From Pseudomonadota bacterium (lineage in GTDB: Bacteria; Pseudomonadota; Gammaproteobacteria; Burkholderiales; Burkholderiaceae_B), in NCBI GenBank assembly GCA_023389535.1, contig JAEWEH010000494.1, forward strand, positions 1-8,454: a stretch of DNA of 8,454 bases. Direction: 5' to 3'. This document shows positions 1 through 6,676 of the stretch, piece after piece (the stretch's first letter is position 1; each line of letters begins with the position of its first letter). The notes under the pieces were generated by a model. It did not search any database. It worked only from the letters and a program-made list of their open reading frames with translations, and was not told the origin of the DNA. The position numbers and the translations under genes are program-made.

Positions 1-235
1 GTTGCGTCGCCCGTTCCGTCGAGGAAGACGGGTTCATGAACAGCGTGATCTCGGGCGTGACGGGTATCTGTTTGACGACGGGTTGCGCCGACACGAGGAC
101 GGACGCGGCGATGATTGGTATGGTCAGCGTAAGGCTGATGACCAGGATATTCGCCAATGAGGAAAACGGGTGCTGCAGCAGTCGGCGCAGCGCGACCCGC
201 AGTGCATAGCGATGTTGCCGCAGCCAGCGCTTCAT
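1..235 (-). CDS. ftsX: Cell-division permease FtsX, N-terminal 78 residues (runs off the window start)
   Basis: FtsX is the membrane subunit of FtsEX, an inner-membrane complex that recruits and activates peptidoglycan hydrolases or their activators at the division septum. Only the first 78 codons are visible; the gene continues beyond position 1. The start ATG (complement of 233-235) overlaps the ftsE stop as ATGA, so the two are translationally coupled. The visible part begins MKRWLRQHRYALRVALRRLL, a basic amphipathic cytoplasmic segment. A single hydrophobic helix follows at about residues 26-54, and then a periplasmic start containing PEITLFMNP. This order (cytoplasmic tail, TM1, then the beta-rich periplasmic loop) matches the family. 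Identification rests mainly on ftsE linkage plus this N-terminal architecture. Nothing looks broken in the visible portion. Confidence 0.88.
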   Translation of the reverse strand, partial: MKRWLRQHRYALRVALRRLLQHPFSSLANILVISLTLTIPIIAASVLVSAQPVVKQIPVTPEITLFMNPSSSTERATQ

Positions 236-903
236 GCCGCCACCCCCGGGATGTCGCTGAAGCGGCCGGCTTCGATCCGTAGCGTGCGCGAAGCGTACGA
301 TGCCATCAAGGCGCGATCGTGCGAAGCGATCAGGGTGGTGACCCCGACCCGGTTGAAATCGCGAAATACTTCCATGATCTTGCGGGCGCTTTCTTCGTCC
401 AGGTTGGCAGTGGGTTCGTCGGCGATCAGGATGGCGGGCCGGTTGACGATGGCGCGGGCAATGGCCAGGCGCTGCTGTTCGCCGCCCGACATTTCGACCG
501 GATTGAGGTCTTCCTTGCCGGACAGGCCGACTTTCTCCATGGCGGCGCGCGCCCGGGTGCTGGCCTGCGCGGTATCCAGCCCGATCACGGCCAGGGGCAG
601 CAATACATTATTGACCGCGTTGCGGTCGTACAGCAAATGTGTGTCCTGCAGAATGACGCCCACGGCGCGCCGCAGGTAAGGTCTGGCACGGCCCGGCATT
701 TTATCGATGCGGTGGCCATTGACGTGTACGGACCCGCGGCTGGGCGGCTCCAGGCCGCCTATGAGTTTCAGCAGCGTGGACTTGCCCGCACCGGAAGGGC
801 CTGATACGAAAATGAATTCCCCTGGTTCGACGCGGAAATTAATGTCCGCCAGGATATTTCGTCCGCGCCCATACGATTTGAAGACGTGCTGAAATTCGAT
901 CAT
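232..903 (-). CDS. ftsE: Cell-division ATP-binding protein FtsE
   Basis: This is the cytoplasmic ATPase of the FtsEX complex, whose ATP cycle drives conformational changes in FtsX that control septal peptidoglycan hydrolysis. It has 223 residues, the normal FtsE length. All ABC nucleotide-binding motifs are intact: Walker A GPSGAGKST (residues 35-43), Q-loop Gln86 in VILQD, signature MSGGEQ (138-143), Walker B ILIADEP (158-164) and H-loop His195 in IASHD. The start MIEFQHVFKSYG is typical of FtsE. No convincing Shine-Dalgarno lies in front of the ATG (complement of 901-903). A minus-strand TATCAT (complement of 950-955) could be a -10 element, but it lacks a good -35. The gene overlaps ftsX by 4 bp downstream and is divergent from aapJ. 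LolD-type and MacB-type ATPases are similar, but the FtsX-like partner and short length favour FtsE. Confidence 0.95.
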   Translation of the reverse strand: MIEFQHVFKSYGRGRNILADINFRVEPGEFIFVSGPSGAGKSTLLKLIGGLEPPSRGSVHVNGHRIDKMPGRARPYLRRAVGVILQDTHLLYDRNAVNNVLLPLAVIGLDTAQASTRARAAMEKVGLSGKEDLNPVEMSGGEQQRLAIARAIVNRPAILIADEPTANLDEESARKIMEVFRDFNRVGVTTLIASHDRALMASYASRTLRIEAGRFSDIPGVAA

Positions 904-1035
904 AGACAGATGTTAGGTTGACATGGCCCTGGCGTCGGCCCTACGCGCAATGATAAAGCAAAGCAGGGCCTTTTTTGGCGAAAGAGCGGGACGGTTGCAA
1001 GCTGATATATCCAGTCGTTGCAGAACATGTCGCAA

Positions 1036-1045
1036 GGGATATCCC
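1036..1045. promoter_or_regulatory. Perfect 10-bp palindrome upstream of aapJ
   Basis: The sequence GGGATATCCC is a perfect palindrome about 105 bp ahead of the aapJ start, in the divergent ftsE-aapJ gap. It could be a regulator half of an operator region, but a 10-bp palindrome can occur by chance, and no cognate regulator is encoded nearby. Nearby TTAAAT (1053-1058) is a weak -10 candidate. Confidence 0.25.
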
Positions 1046-1094
1046 CCATGTTTTAAATGATTTTGCAGCGCTACGATGCCAACGCAAACGGGTG

Positions 1095-1106
1095 CAATCG
1101 CGATTG
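1095..1106. promoter_or_regulatory. Perfect 12-bp palindrome (candidate operator) upstream of aapJ
   Basis: CAATCGCGATTG is fully self-complementary and lies 44 bp before the aapJ ATG. It sits where a transcription factor could block or activate transcription of the amino-acid importer operon, or form a small hairpin in the leader. The palindrome is seen directly; the regulatory role is inference. Confidence 0.35.
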
Positions 1107-1150
1107 TATGCCGTCTCATCCAATCACATATTCAGGGAAGGGGTGTATTC

Positions 1151-2167
1151 ATGAAGTTGTTCAAAGCGGCAGTTCTGGGTGCTTCGCTGATGTTCGTCGC
1201 CACCGCGAGCCATGCGGGCGAGACCTTTGATGCGGTCAAGAAAAAAGGGTTTGTACAGTGCGGCTTCCATACTGGGCTGCCCGGGTTTTCCATCGCCGAC
1301 AGCAAGGGCCAATGGACAGGCATCGATGTCGATGTCTGCCGCGGCATTGCAGCCATGGTATTTGGCGATGCAACAAAATACAAGGCAACCGCCGTTACGA
1401 CCCAGCAGCGCTTCACCGCCCTGCAGTCGGGTGAAATCGACGTGCTGACCCGCAATACCACCGCCACCATGACGCGCGACACCACCCTGGGGCTGATGAG
1501 CACGGGCATCAACTACTACGATAGCCAGGGCGTCATGGTCAGCAAGAACCTGGGCGTGAAAAGTGCCAAGGAACTGGGCGGCGCCGCCATTTGCGTGCAA
1601 CCGGGCACCACCACTGAACTGAACCTGGCCGACTGGTTCCGCGCCAACAAGCTGGAATTCAAGCCCGTGGTCATCAATAGCCCGGACGAGGCCATGCGTT
1701 CCTACGTGGCCGGCCGCTGCGACGCTTACACCACTGACAAATCCGGCCTGGCGACCATACGCTCCACGTTAAGCACGCCGGATGACCACATCATCCTGCC
1801 GGAAGACTTCTCCAAGGAACCTTTGGGCCCGATGGTGCGCCAGGGCGACGACCCATGGTTCATGGTGGTGCGCTGGGTGCTGAACACGATGCTTGAAGCC
1901 GAAGAATACGGCATCACCTCCAAGAATGTGGACGAAATGGCCAAAAGCCCCAATCCCAACATCCAGCGCATCCTGGGCGTCACAGGCGAAATGGGCAAAG
2001 GCCTGGGGCTGGACAACAAATGGGGCTATAACATCATCAAGCAGGTGGGCAACTACGGTGAATCGTTCGAGCGCAACATCGGCATGAGCTCGGCCATGAA
2101 ACTGGAGCGCGGCCTGAATGCGCAATGGCGCGACGGTGGCCTGATGTACGGCTGGCCCATCCGTTAA
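1151..2167 (+). CDS. aapJ: General L-amino-acid ABC transporter, periplasmic substrate-binding protein
   Basis: This is the periplasmic binding protein of a broad-specificity polar amino-acid importer (AapJ/BztA type), which hands substrate to the AapQM permease. It has 338 residues, full length for the family. ATG 1151 is chosen over the longer in-frame start at 1076 because it has an AAGGGG ribosome site (1138-1143) and begins a clean signal peptide, MKLFKAAVLG..., with cleavage expected after Ala22 (SHA/GET). Family landmarks follow in order: FVQCGFHTGLPGF (34-46), WTGIDVDVCR (55-64), RFTALQSGEIDVL (87-99), NYYDSQG (121-127), AICVQPGTTTELNLADWF (146-163), SKEPLGPMVRQGDDPWF (221-237) and NYGESFERNIG (301-311). 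Four cysteines remain after processing (37, 63, 148, 190), and some could form disulfides in the periplasm. One oddity is Ala105 in RNTTATM, where family members I know usually have Trp. It is first gene of the aapJQMP operon. Confidence 0.95.
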   Translation: MKLFKAAVLGASLMFVATASHAGETFDAVKKKGFVQCGFHTGLPGFSIADSKGQWTGIDVDVCRGIAAMVFGDATKYKATAVTTQQRFTALQSGEIDVLTRNTTATMTRDTTLGLMSTGINYYDSQGVMVSKNLGVKSAKELGGAAICVQPGTTTELNLADWFRANKLEFKPVVINSPDEAMRSYVAGRCDAYTTDKSGLATIRSTLSTPDDHIILPEDFSKEPLGPMVRQGDDPWFMVVRWVLNTMLEAEEYGITSKNVDEMAKSPNPNIQRILGVTGEMGKGLGLDNKWGYNIIKQVGNYGESFERNIGMSSAMKLERGLNAQWRDGGLMYGWPIR

Positions 2168-2189
2168 GGCGCAAGGCCGGCATACGGCA

Positions 2190-2229
2190 AGCGAAGGCCG
2201 GGCAACTGCAACGCTGTCCGGCCTTCGCT
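2190..2229 (+). other. Strong intercistronic hairpin between aapJ and aapQ
   Basis: A perfect 12-bp inverted repeat (AGCGAAGGCCGG at 2190-2201 against CCGGCCTTCGCT at 2218-2229) encloses a 16-nt loop. G-U, C-G and A-U pairs can extend the stem to 15 bp with a 10-nt loop. There is no U-tract after it, so it is not a classical terminator. Such structures after binding-protein genes commonly protect the upstream mRNA from 3' exonucleases or attenuate readthrough, giving more binding protein than permease. Confidence 0.7.
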
Positions 2230-2234
2230 CCCAA

Positions 2235-2251
2235 GGAAGGCGCGGCCTTCC
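2235..2251 (+). other. Second short hairpin in the aapQ leader
   Basis: GGAAGGC (2235-2241) pairs with GCCTTCC (2245-2251) around a 3-nt loop, just downstream of the larger aapJ-aapQ hairpin and 17 nt before the aapQ ATG. It contains the only purine-rich Shine-Dalgarno-like stretch in this gap (AAGGAAGG, 2233-2240), so folding could hide it. The structure is seen directly; the effect on translation is inference. Confidence 0.45.
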
Positions 2252-2268
2252 CGATCCCCGCGATATCT

Positions 2269-3453
2269 ATGGCTAACAACTCCCCTCCGTCCAGACCGCC
2301 CAAGCGACGCTTGTCATGGAATGACCCTGGCACGCGTTCGCTGGTCTATCAGGTGCTGATCCTGGGTATCGTCGGCTTCGGCGTCTGGTTCCTGGTGTCC
2401 AATACCCTGCACAACCTGGCAGTACGCAATATTTCGACCGGCTTTGGCTTCCTTGGCCGCGAAGCGGGGTTTGCCATAGGCGAATCTGTCATCGCCTACA
2501 CGCCCGCCGACACTTACGCACGGGCAATCTGGGTCGGCATCCTGAATACACTGCGCGTATCGATCATCGGCATCGTTGTCGCGACCTTGCTGGGGACTTT
2601 GCTTGGGATCGCCCGGCTGTCCAAGAATTGGCTCGTGTCGCGCGTGGCCGGCGCCTATGTGGAAATCATGCGCAACATACCGCTGTTGCTGCAGCTCTTC
2701 TTCTGGTATGCCATCATCACCGAAGTCATGCCTGGCCCGCGCCAGGCGCTCAATCCCGTCACCGGGGTCTTCATCTCGAACCGCGGCCTGAAGCTGCCCG
2801 CGCTGCAAGGCGACGGATTGGACTGGATACTGGGCGGCCTGGCGTTGGCGATTGTGGCCATTATCGTACTGGGGCATTGGGCGAAAAAGCGCCAGGAGGC
2901 GACCGGCAGGATATTTCCGCTGGGTCGCTGGGCCGCCGGCCTGATCGTCATCCTGCCCATATTGGCGTGGTTGCTGGGCGGCGCGCCGCTGGCGCTGGAA
3001 ATGCCTGAACTCAAAGGCTTCAATTTTGTCGGTGGGCTGACCATGACGCCGGAATTTGCGGCGCTATTGGCAGGGCTCATTATCTATACCTCGGCCTTCG
3101 TGGCCGAGGTCGTGCGATCCGGCATACAGGCGGTCAACCAGGGTCAATGGGAAGCCGCCGCCGCCATTGGCTTGCCGCGCGGACGCATGCTGCGCCTGGT
3201 CATCCTGCCGCAGGCTTTGCGCGTCATCGTGCCGCCCATGACCAGCCAATACCTGAACCTGACCAAGAACAGCTCCCTGGCGGTGGCCATTGGCTATCCG
3301 GACATTGTTTCCGTGGTCAACACCACATTGAATCAAACAGGCCAGGCCATCGAAGGCATCCTGATCATCATGGCCGCCTACCTGACCGTAAGCCTGTCCA
3401 TTTCCGTCTTCATGAATTGGTATAACAAGCGCATTGCGCTGGTGGAGCGTTGA
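2269..3453 (+). CDS. aapQ: General L-amino-acid ABC transporter, permease AapQ
   Basis: This is an inner-membrane permease of the AapJQMP importer, pairing with AapM to form the translocation channel. It has 394 residues from ATG 2269. The same frame is open back to 2125, but that would overlap aapJ and run through the intercistronic hairpins, and MANNS... fits the family's hydrophilic N terminus, so the short form is preferred. No good Shine-Dalgarno lies immediately upstream. Hydrophobic helices are visible at about 27-48, 88-113, 136-151, 187-203, 222-240, 262-283, 335-350 and 362-383. The cytoplasmic EAA loop that docks onto the ATPase runs from Glu295 through Gly301 to ILPQALRVIVPP (312-323). 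The large insertion between the early helices and the EAA-containing core is typical of AapQ/BztB rather than of short His/Glu permeases. The stop codon abuts the aapM start. Confidence 0.93.
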   Translation: MANNSPPSRPPKRRLSWNDPGTRSLVYQVLILGIVGFGVWFLVSNTLHNLAVRNISTGFGFLGREAGFAIGESVIAYTPADTYARAIWVGILNTLRVSIIGIVVATLLGTLLGIARLSKNWLVSRVAGAYVEIMRNIPLLLQLFFWYAIITEVMPGPRQALNPVTGVFISNRGLKLPALQGDGLDWILGGLALAIVAIIVLGHWAKKRQEATGRIFPLGRWAAGLIVILPILAWLLGGAPLALEMPELKGFNFVGGLTMTPEFAALLAGLIIYTSAFVAEVVRSGIQAVNQGQWEAAAAIGLPRGRMLRLVILPQALRVIVPPMTSQYLNLTKNSSLAVAIGYPDIVSVVNTTLNQTGQAIEGILIIMAAYLTVSLSISVFMNWYNKRIALVER

Positions 3454-4548
3454 ATGGCACGAACCGTTGCCGCCCCGGAAGCCGGTCCTCCGCCAATACA
3501 CACGGGGGTGTGGGGCTGGATGCGCGCCAGCCTGTTTTCCTCGCCGCTGAACACCTTGTTGACCGTGCTGGTGCTATGGCTCTTGCTGATGGCGGTGCCG
3601 GCGCTGGTCGACTGGCTGTTCATCCGCGCCAATTTCGATGCCACCAATGCACAGGAATGCCGCGAATCCGGGGGGGCGTGCTGGGCCTTCATCGCTGAAA
3701 AGCATCGCCTTATCTTGTTCGGCGTCTATCCCTACGACGAGCAATGGCGTCCCTTGCTGGCCAGCGTCATTCTTATTGCCGTTATCGTGTGCAGCTGCAT
3801 GCGGCGTTTCTGGAAGCCATATCTGGGCCTGATCTGGCTCGCCGCATTGGTTGCCGTGGCGATACTGATGTGGGGCGGGGTGTTCGGCCTAAGCCATGTC
3901 GAAAACGACCGTTGGGGCGGCTTGCCGCTGACACTGATCCTGGCGACCTTCGGTATTGCCTTCGCCTTTCCCCTGGGCTTGCTGCTGGCGCTGGGCAGGC
4001 GTTCGCATATGCCGGCCGTGAAGGCGCTGTGTGTCGTCTATATTGAACTGATCCGCGGCGTGCCGCTGATCAGCCTATTGTTCATGTCGTCCGTCATGCT
4101 GCCCTTGTTCCTGCCCGAAGGCTTCAGCATCGACAAGCTGTTACGCGCCCAGATCGCCATTATCCTGTTCGCCGCGGCCTATATCGCCGAAACGGTCAGG
4201 GGCGGTTTGCAATCCATACCCCGGGGTCAATACGAAGGCGCGGAATCGATCGGCTTGAGCTATTGGCAGCAGATGCGCAAGATCATCCTGCCGCAGGCAT
4301 TGAAGGTCGTCATACCGCCGCTGGTGGGTATCTTCATTTCACTGTTCAAGGATACCTCGCTGGTCGTGATCATAGGCATCTTCGACTTGACCCAGGCCGC
4401 GAAGACGGCGGTGGCTGATGCCGCATGGCGCGGCTTCAGCACGGAAGCCTATTTGTTCATCGCCTTCATCTATTTTATTTTCTGCTTCTCGATTTCCCGC
4501 TATAGCCAGTCGCTGGAGCGGCATCTGCAAACGGGACATCAGCGCTGA
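3454..4548 (+). CDS. aapM: General L-amino-acid ABC transporter, permease AapM
   Basis: This is the second inner-membrane permease, partner of AapQ. It has 364 residues. The ATG directly follows the aapQ TGA with no spacer, and the ribosome site GGTGGAG (3441-3447) lies inside the end of aapQ, indicating translational coupling. The N-terminal part holds a hydrophobic helix (about 33-57) and then the AapM/BztC landmarks ECRESGGACWAFI (68-80) and LFGVYPYDEQWRP (88-100). The C-terminal half is the transporter core, starting at about residue 155 (GGLPLTLILATFGIAFAFPLG). Its EAA loop runs from EGAESIGL (261-268) to IILPQALKVVIPP (277-289). Further helices are seen at about 103-117, 123-140, 160-180, 232-246, 290-310 and 331-347. 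No defect is visible. A 53-nt gap separates it from aapP. Confidence 0.93.
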   Translation: MARTVAAPEAGPPPIHTGVWGWMRASLFSSPLNTLLTVLVLWLLLMAVPALVDWLFIRANFDATNAQECRESGGACWAFIAEKHRLILFGVYPYDEQWRPLLASVILIAVIVCSCMRRFWKPYLGLIWLAALVAVAILMWGGVFGLSHVENDRWGGLPLTLILATFGIAFAFPLGLLLALGRRSHMPAVKALCVVYIELIRGVPLISLLFMSSVMLPLFLPEGFSIDKLLRAQIAIILFAAAYIAETVRGGLQSIPRGQYEGAESIGLSYWQQMRKIILPQALKVVIPPLVGIFISLFKDTSLVVIIGIFDLTQAAKTAVADAAWRGFSTEAYLFIAFIYFIFCFSISRYSQSLERHLQTGHQR

Positions 4549-4601
4549 TCAACCCGCGCCAGCCGAGCTGATGCGCGGCGCGACACACTAGGAGTACAGA
4601 C

Positions 4602-5342
4602 ATGTCCGAGGCCATTATCCGCCTGGTGGATGTCAACAAGTGGTATGGGCAGTTTCATGTGCTGCGCAACATCAATCTGGATGTCGCGCCCAGCGAGCGT
4701 ATTGTCATATGCGGCCCTTCGGGGTCGGGCAAGTCGACCATGATACGCTGCATCAACCGGCTGGAAGAGCACCAGCGCGGCAGCATTGTCGTGGACGGCA
4801 CCGAGTTGACGAATGACTTGAAGCAAGTGGAGGCCATACGTCGCGATGTGGGTATGGTGTTCCAGCATTTCAACCTGTTCCCGCATCTGACGGTGCTCGA
4901 AAATCTGACCTTGGGGCCGGTGTGGGTCTTGAAGAAATCCAAGGCCGAGGCCGAGGCGACGGCCATGAAGTACCTGGAGCGTGTGCGCATACCCGACCAG
5001 GCGCTGAAATACCCGGGGCAATTATCCGGCGGGCAACAGCAGCGCGTCGCCATTGCGCGTTCATTGTGCATGCATCCCAAAATCATGCTCTTTGACGAGC
5101 CTACTTCGGCCCTGGACCCGGAAATGGTCAAGGAAGTGCTGGACGTCATGGTGGGGCTGGCAGAAGAAAGCGGCATGACCATGCTGTGCGTGACCCACGA
5201 GATGGGTTTTGCGCGCAAGGTGGCCGACCGCGTCATTTTCATGGATCAGGGCGAGATCATCGAGCAAAATGTCCCGGACGCCTTTTTCGACAATCCACAG
5301 AATGAGCGGACCAAGCTTTTTCTTAGTCAGATTCTGCACTGA
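4602..5342 (+). CDS. aapP: General L-amino-acid ABC transporter, ATP-binding protein AapP
   Basis: This is the cytoplasmic ATPase that powers uptake through AapQM. It has 246 residues, the normal size for polar amino-acid importer ATPases (AapP, BztD, GlnQ, HisP). All motifs are present: Walker [10 protein letters not shown] (38-46), Q-loop Gln88 in [17 protein letters not shown], signature LSGGQQQR (141-148), Walker B IMLFDEP (161-167), D-loop SALD (169-172) and H-loop His199 in VTHEMGFAR. The [11 protein letters not shown] and THEMGFAR stretches are hallmarks of the amino-acid subfamily. A strong AGGAG site (4590-4594) lies 7 nt before the ATG. It is the last gene of the operon; the region after it has GC-rich inverted repeats but no U-tract terminator. 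The ATPase alone would not distinguish Aap from other polar amino-acid systems; the neighbouring genes do. Confidence 0.94.
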   Translation: MSEAIIRLVDVNKWYGQFHVLRNINLDVAPSERIVICGPSGSGKSTMIRCINRLEEHQRGSIVVDGTELTNDLKQVEAIRRDVGMVFQHFNLFPHLTVLENLTLGPVWVLKKSKAEAEATAMKYLERVRIPDQALKYPGQLSGGQQQRVAIARSLCMHPKIMLFDEPTSALDPEMVKEVLDVMVGLAEESGMTMLCVTHEMGFARKVADRVIFMDQGEIIEQNVPDAFFDNPQNERTKLFLSQILH

Positions 5343-5397
5343 ACGTGTCGCCCGTGACGGCGTGGGGCGCCCACTGGTGGTACGGCTGGCATTGCTG

Positions 5398-5427
5398 ACC
5401 GGCGCGCACGCGCGCCGCCGCGCCGGT
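5398..5427. repeat. GC-rich inverted repeat after aapP
   Basis: ACCGGCGCG (5398-5406) and CGCGCCGGT (5419-5427) are perfect 9-bp arms around a 12-nt loop that is itself all G/C apart from one A, so alternative internal pairings exist. It lies 55 bp past the aapP stop and may slow or stop transcription leaving the aap operon. No U-tract follows, so factor-independent termination is not supported. Confidence 0.45.
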
Positions 5428-5430
5428 GTA

Positions 5431-5449
5431 TGCTGCTGGCTTGGCAGCA
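5431..5449. repeat. Small hairpin between aapP and the Bug-protein gene
   Basis: TGCTGC (5431-5436) pairs with GCAGCA (5444-5449) across a 7-nt loop, immediately downstream of the larger GC-rich inverted repeat. It overlaps TTGGCA (5441-5446), a near-consensus -35 box with a weak TAGTGT (5465-5470) 18 bp further on. The segment could therefore be either part of a terminator region or the promoter region of the next gene. Both readings are tentative. Confidence 0.3.
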
Positions 5450-5506
5450 CGCGCGTAAATAGTGTAGTGTTGTATCTTTTTTCCAAACTTCACAAGGTAT
5501 TGCATC

Positions 5507-6505
5507 ATGTTTTCCGGCCTGAAAACCCTTTCGACCGCAGCCTGTGCGCTGGCCGCCTGCCTCGCGTTTTCGGCGGCAGCGCCAGCCGCGGCTCAGGAAT
5601 TCCCCTCCAAGCCCATCCAGTTCATCGTGCCCTATGCGCCAGGTGGCCCGCTGGATAGCATGGCGCGCTTGCTGGCCGAAAAAGTGCAGCCGGACCTGGG
5701 CTCGATCATTGTCGAGAATAAGCCGGGCGCCGGCGGCAACATTGGTGCGGGGATCGCCGCGAAAGCCAAGCCGGACGGCTATACCCTGGTGATGGGGGCG
5801 GTCGCGACCAATGCCATCAACCCCTGGCTGTACGACAATTTGCCGTTCGATCCGATCAAGAGCTTCGAGCCGGTGACGCTGGTGGCTTCCGTGCCCAACG
5901 TACTGATCTTGAACAAGGAATTCGCCGCCAACAATAAAATCGCGTCCGTCCAGGACTTGGTCGCATACGCGAAGAAAAATCCGGAACTGCTGAATTTCGG
6001 CTCCGGCGGAAATGGCAGCGCGGGCCACCTGGCAGGCGAATTGTTGAACGTGCGGGCCGATATCAAGACCGTTCACGTTCCGTATGCCGGGGCCGCACCC
6101 GCCAAGCTGGCGTTGCTGGGCGGACAGATCAATTTCATGTTCGACAACCTGGCCTCTGCCGCGACCCTGATCACGGAGAACAAGGTGCAAGCCCTGGCAG
6201 TAACCACCGCCGACCGCTCGTCGGTGTTTCCGGACTTGCCCACCATGCAGCAGTCCGGGGTAGCCAACTTTGACCTCGGCACCTGGTTCGGCGTATTCAC
6301 GACAGGCGGCACGCCCAAGCCCATCGTCGACAAGCTGAACGCCGCCTATGTGAAGGCGCTTCAGGATCCCGACGTCCGCCAGCGGCTGCTGACCATGGGC
6401 TCGGATGCCAAACCCACCACACCGGAAGAGTTTGCCGCACTGGTCAAGAACGACCTTGAAAAATACAAGGAAATCGTCAAGGTATCGGGCGCGAAGCTGT
6501 TCTGA
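5507..6505 (+). CDS. Bug/TctC-family periplasmic substrate-binding protein, solitary
   Basis: This is a Bug-family (tripartite tricarboxylate transporter receptor type) binding protein, expected to capture a small carboxylate or related solute in the periplasm; the ligand cannot be read from the sequence. It has 332 residues, the family norm. ATG 5507 has an AAGG site (5494-5497) and starts a signal peptide with an Ala-rich end, cleavage probably after Ala29 (AAA/QEF). Bug hallmarks follow: FPSKPIQFIVPYAPGGPLD (32-50), whose PGG turn and Asp50 lie in the first ligand loop; ENKPGAGGNIGAG (70-82); KPDGYTL (88-94); GSGGNGSAGHLAGE (165-178); VPYAGAAPA (191-199); and GGQINFMFDN (205-214). No tctA/tctB membrane genes adjoin it, so it is an orphan receptor, as is common in Bordetella and Cupriavidus. 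It has its own terminator downstream and so is probably monocistronic. Assigning it to amino-acid uptake merely because aap precedes it would be unsafe. Confidence 0.9.
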   Translation: MFSGLKTLSTAACALAACLAFSAAAPAAAQEFPSKPIQFIVPYAPGGPLDSMARLLAEKVQPDLGSIIVENKPGAGGNIGAGIAAKAKPDGYTLVMGAVATNAINPWLYDNLPFDPIKSFEPVTLVASVPNVLILNKEFAANNKIASVQDLVAYAKKNPELLNFGSGGNGSAGHLAGELLNVRADIKTVHVPYAGAAPAKLALLGGQINFMFDNLASAATLITENKVQALAVTTADRSSVFPDLPTMQQSGVANFDLGTWFGVFTTGGTPKPIVDKLNAAYVKALQDPDVRQRLLTMGSDAKPTTPEEFAALVKNDLEKYKEIVKVSGAKLF

Positions 6506-6531
6506 TAGCACACGAAACCGCTGCCGCATGC

Positions 6532-6562
6532 AACCCTGCGACATGGTCGCAGGGTTTTTTTT
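6532..6562 (+). terminator. Intrinsic terminator after the Bug-protein gene
   Basis: A perfect 11-bp stem (AACCCTGCGAC at 6532-6542 against GTCGCAGGGTT at 6546-6556) closes a 3-nt loop (ATG) and runs into eight consecutive T residues (6555-6562). It begins 26 nt past the stop codon and is a textbook Rho-independent terminator on the plus strand. Confidence 0.95.
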
Positions 6563-6621
6563 CGCCATCGCCGCCAGGGCCTGTGCTGAACCAAAATGTA
6601 ACACTCGGCGGGTGGCGCACT

Positions 6622-6630
6622 TGCTAGCAT
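6622..6630 (+). promoter_or_regulatory. Possible extended -10 promoter for the YiaD-like lipoprotein gene
   Basis: TGCTAGCAT matches the extended -10 pattern (TG-N-TANNAT), with four of six core bases. It lies about 47 nt before the ATG and downstream of the preceding terminator, where a promoter is required. No good -35 is seen 17-18 bp upstream. Confidence 0.35.
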
Positions 6631-6676
6631 ATTCGCTGCGGCTGCAAGGCTGCCTACCGTTAATAAGGAGAATGAT

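Noticed and set aside
319..804. Plus-strand open frame of 161 codons antisense to ftsE
   Set aside because: Shadow of the ftsE coding frame; no ribosome site and no family-like motifs, while ftsE carries every ABC motif.
925..976. Plus-strand hairpin-plus-T6 resembling a terminator (GGCCCT at 925-930 or 937-942 with AGGGCC at 965-970, then six T)
   Set aside because: The stem is only 6 bp with a loop of 22 or more nt, and no plus-strand gene precedes it. In the minus direction the A-run comes before the stem, so it is not a terminator for anything here.
1076..1150. Longer start for aapJ at 1076
   Set aside because: It adds residues in front of a complete signal peptide and lacks a ribosome site; ATG 1151 has both a Shine-Dalgarno and the signal peptide.
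2125..2268. N-terminal extension of AapQ from ATG 2125
   Set aside because: It would overlap the end of aapJ, run through both intercistronic hairpins, and add a Lys/Arg/Pro-rich stretch not seen in AapQ proteins. ATG 2269 gives the family-like N terminus.
2314..2877. Minus-strand open frame of 187 codons antisense to aapQ
   Set aside because: Shadow frame with Gln/His/Asp-rich low-complexity translation, fully inside a well-supported permease gene.
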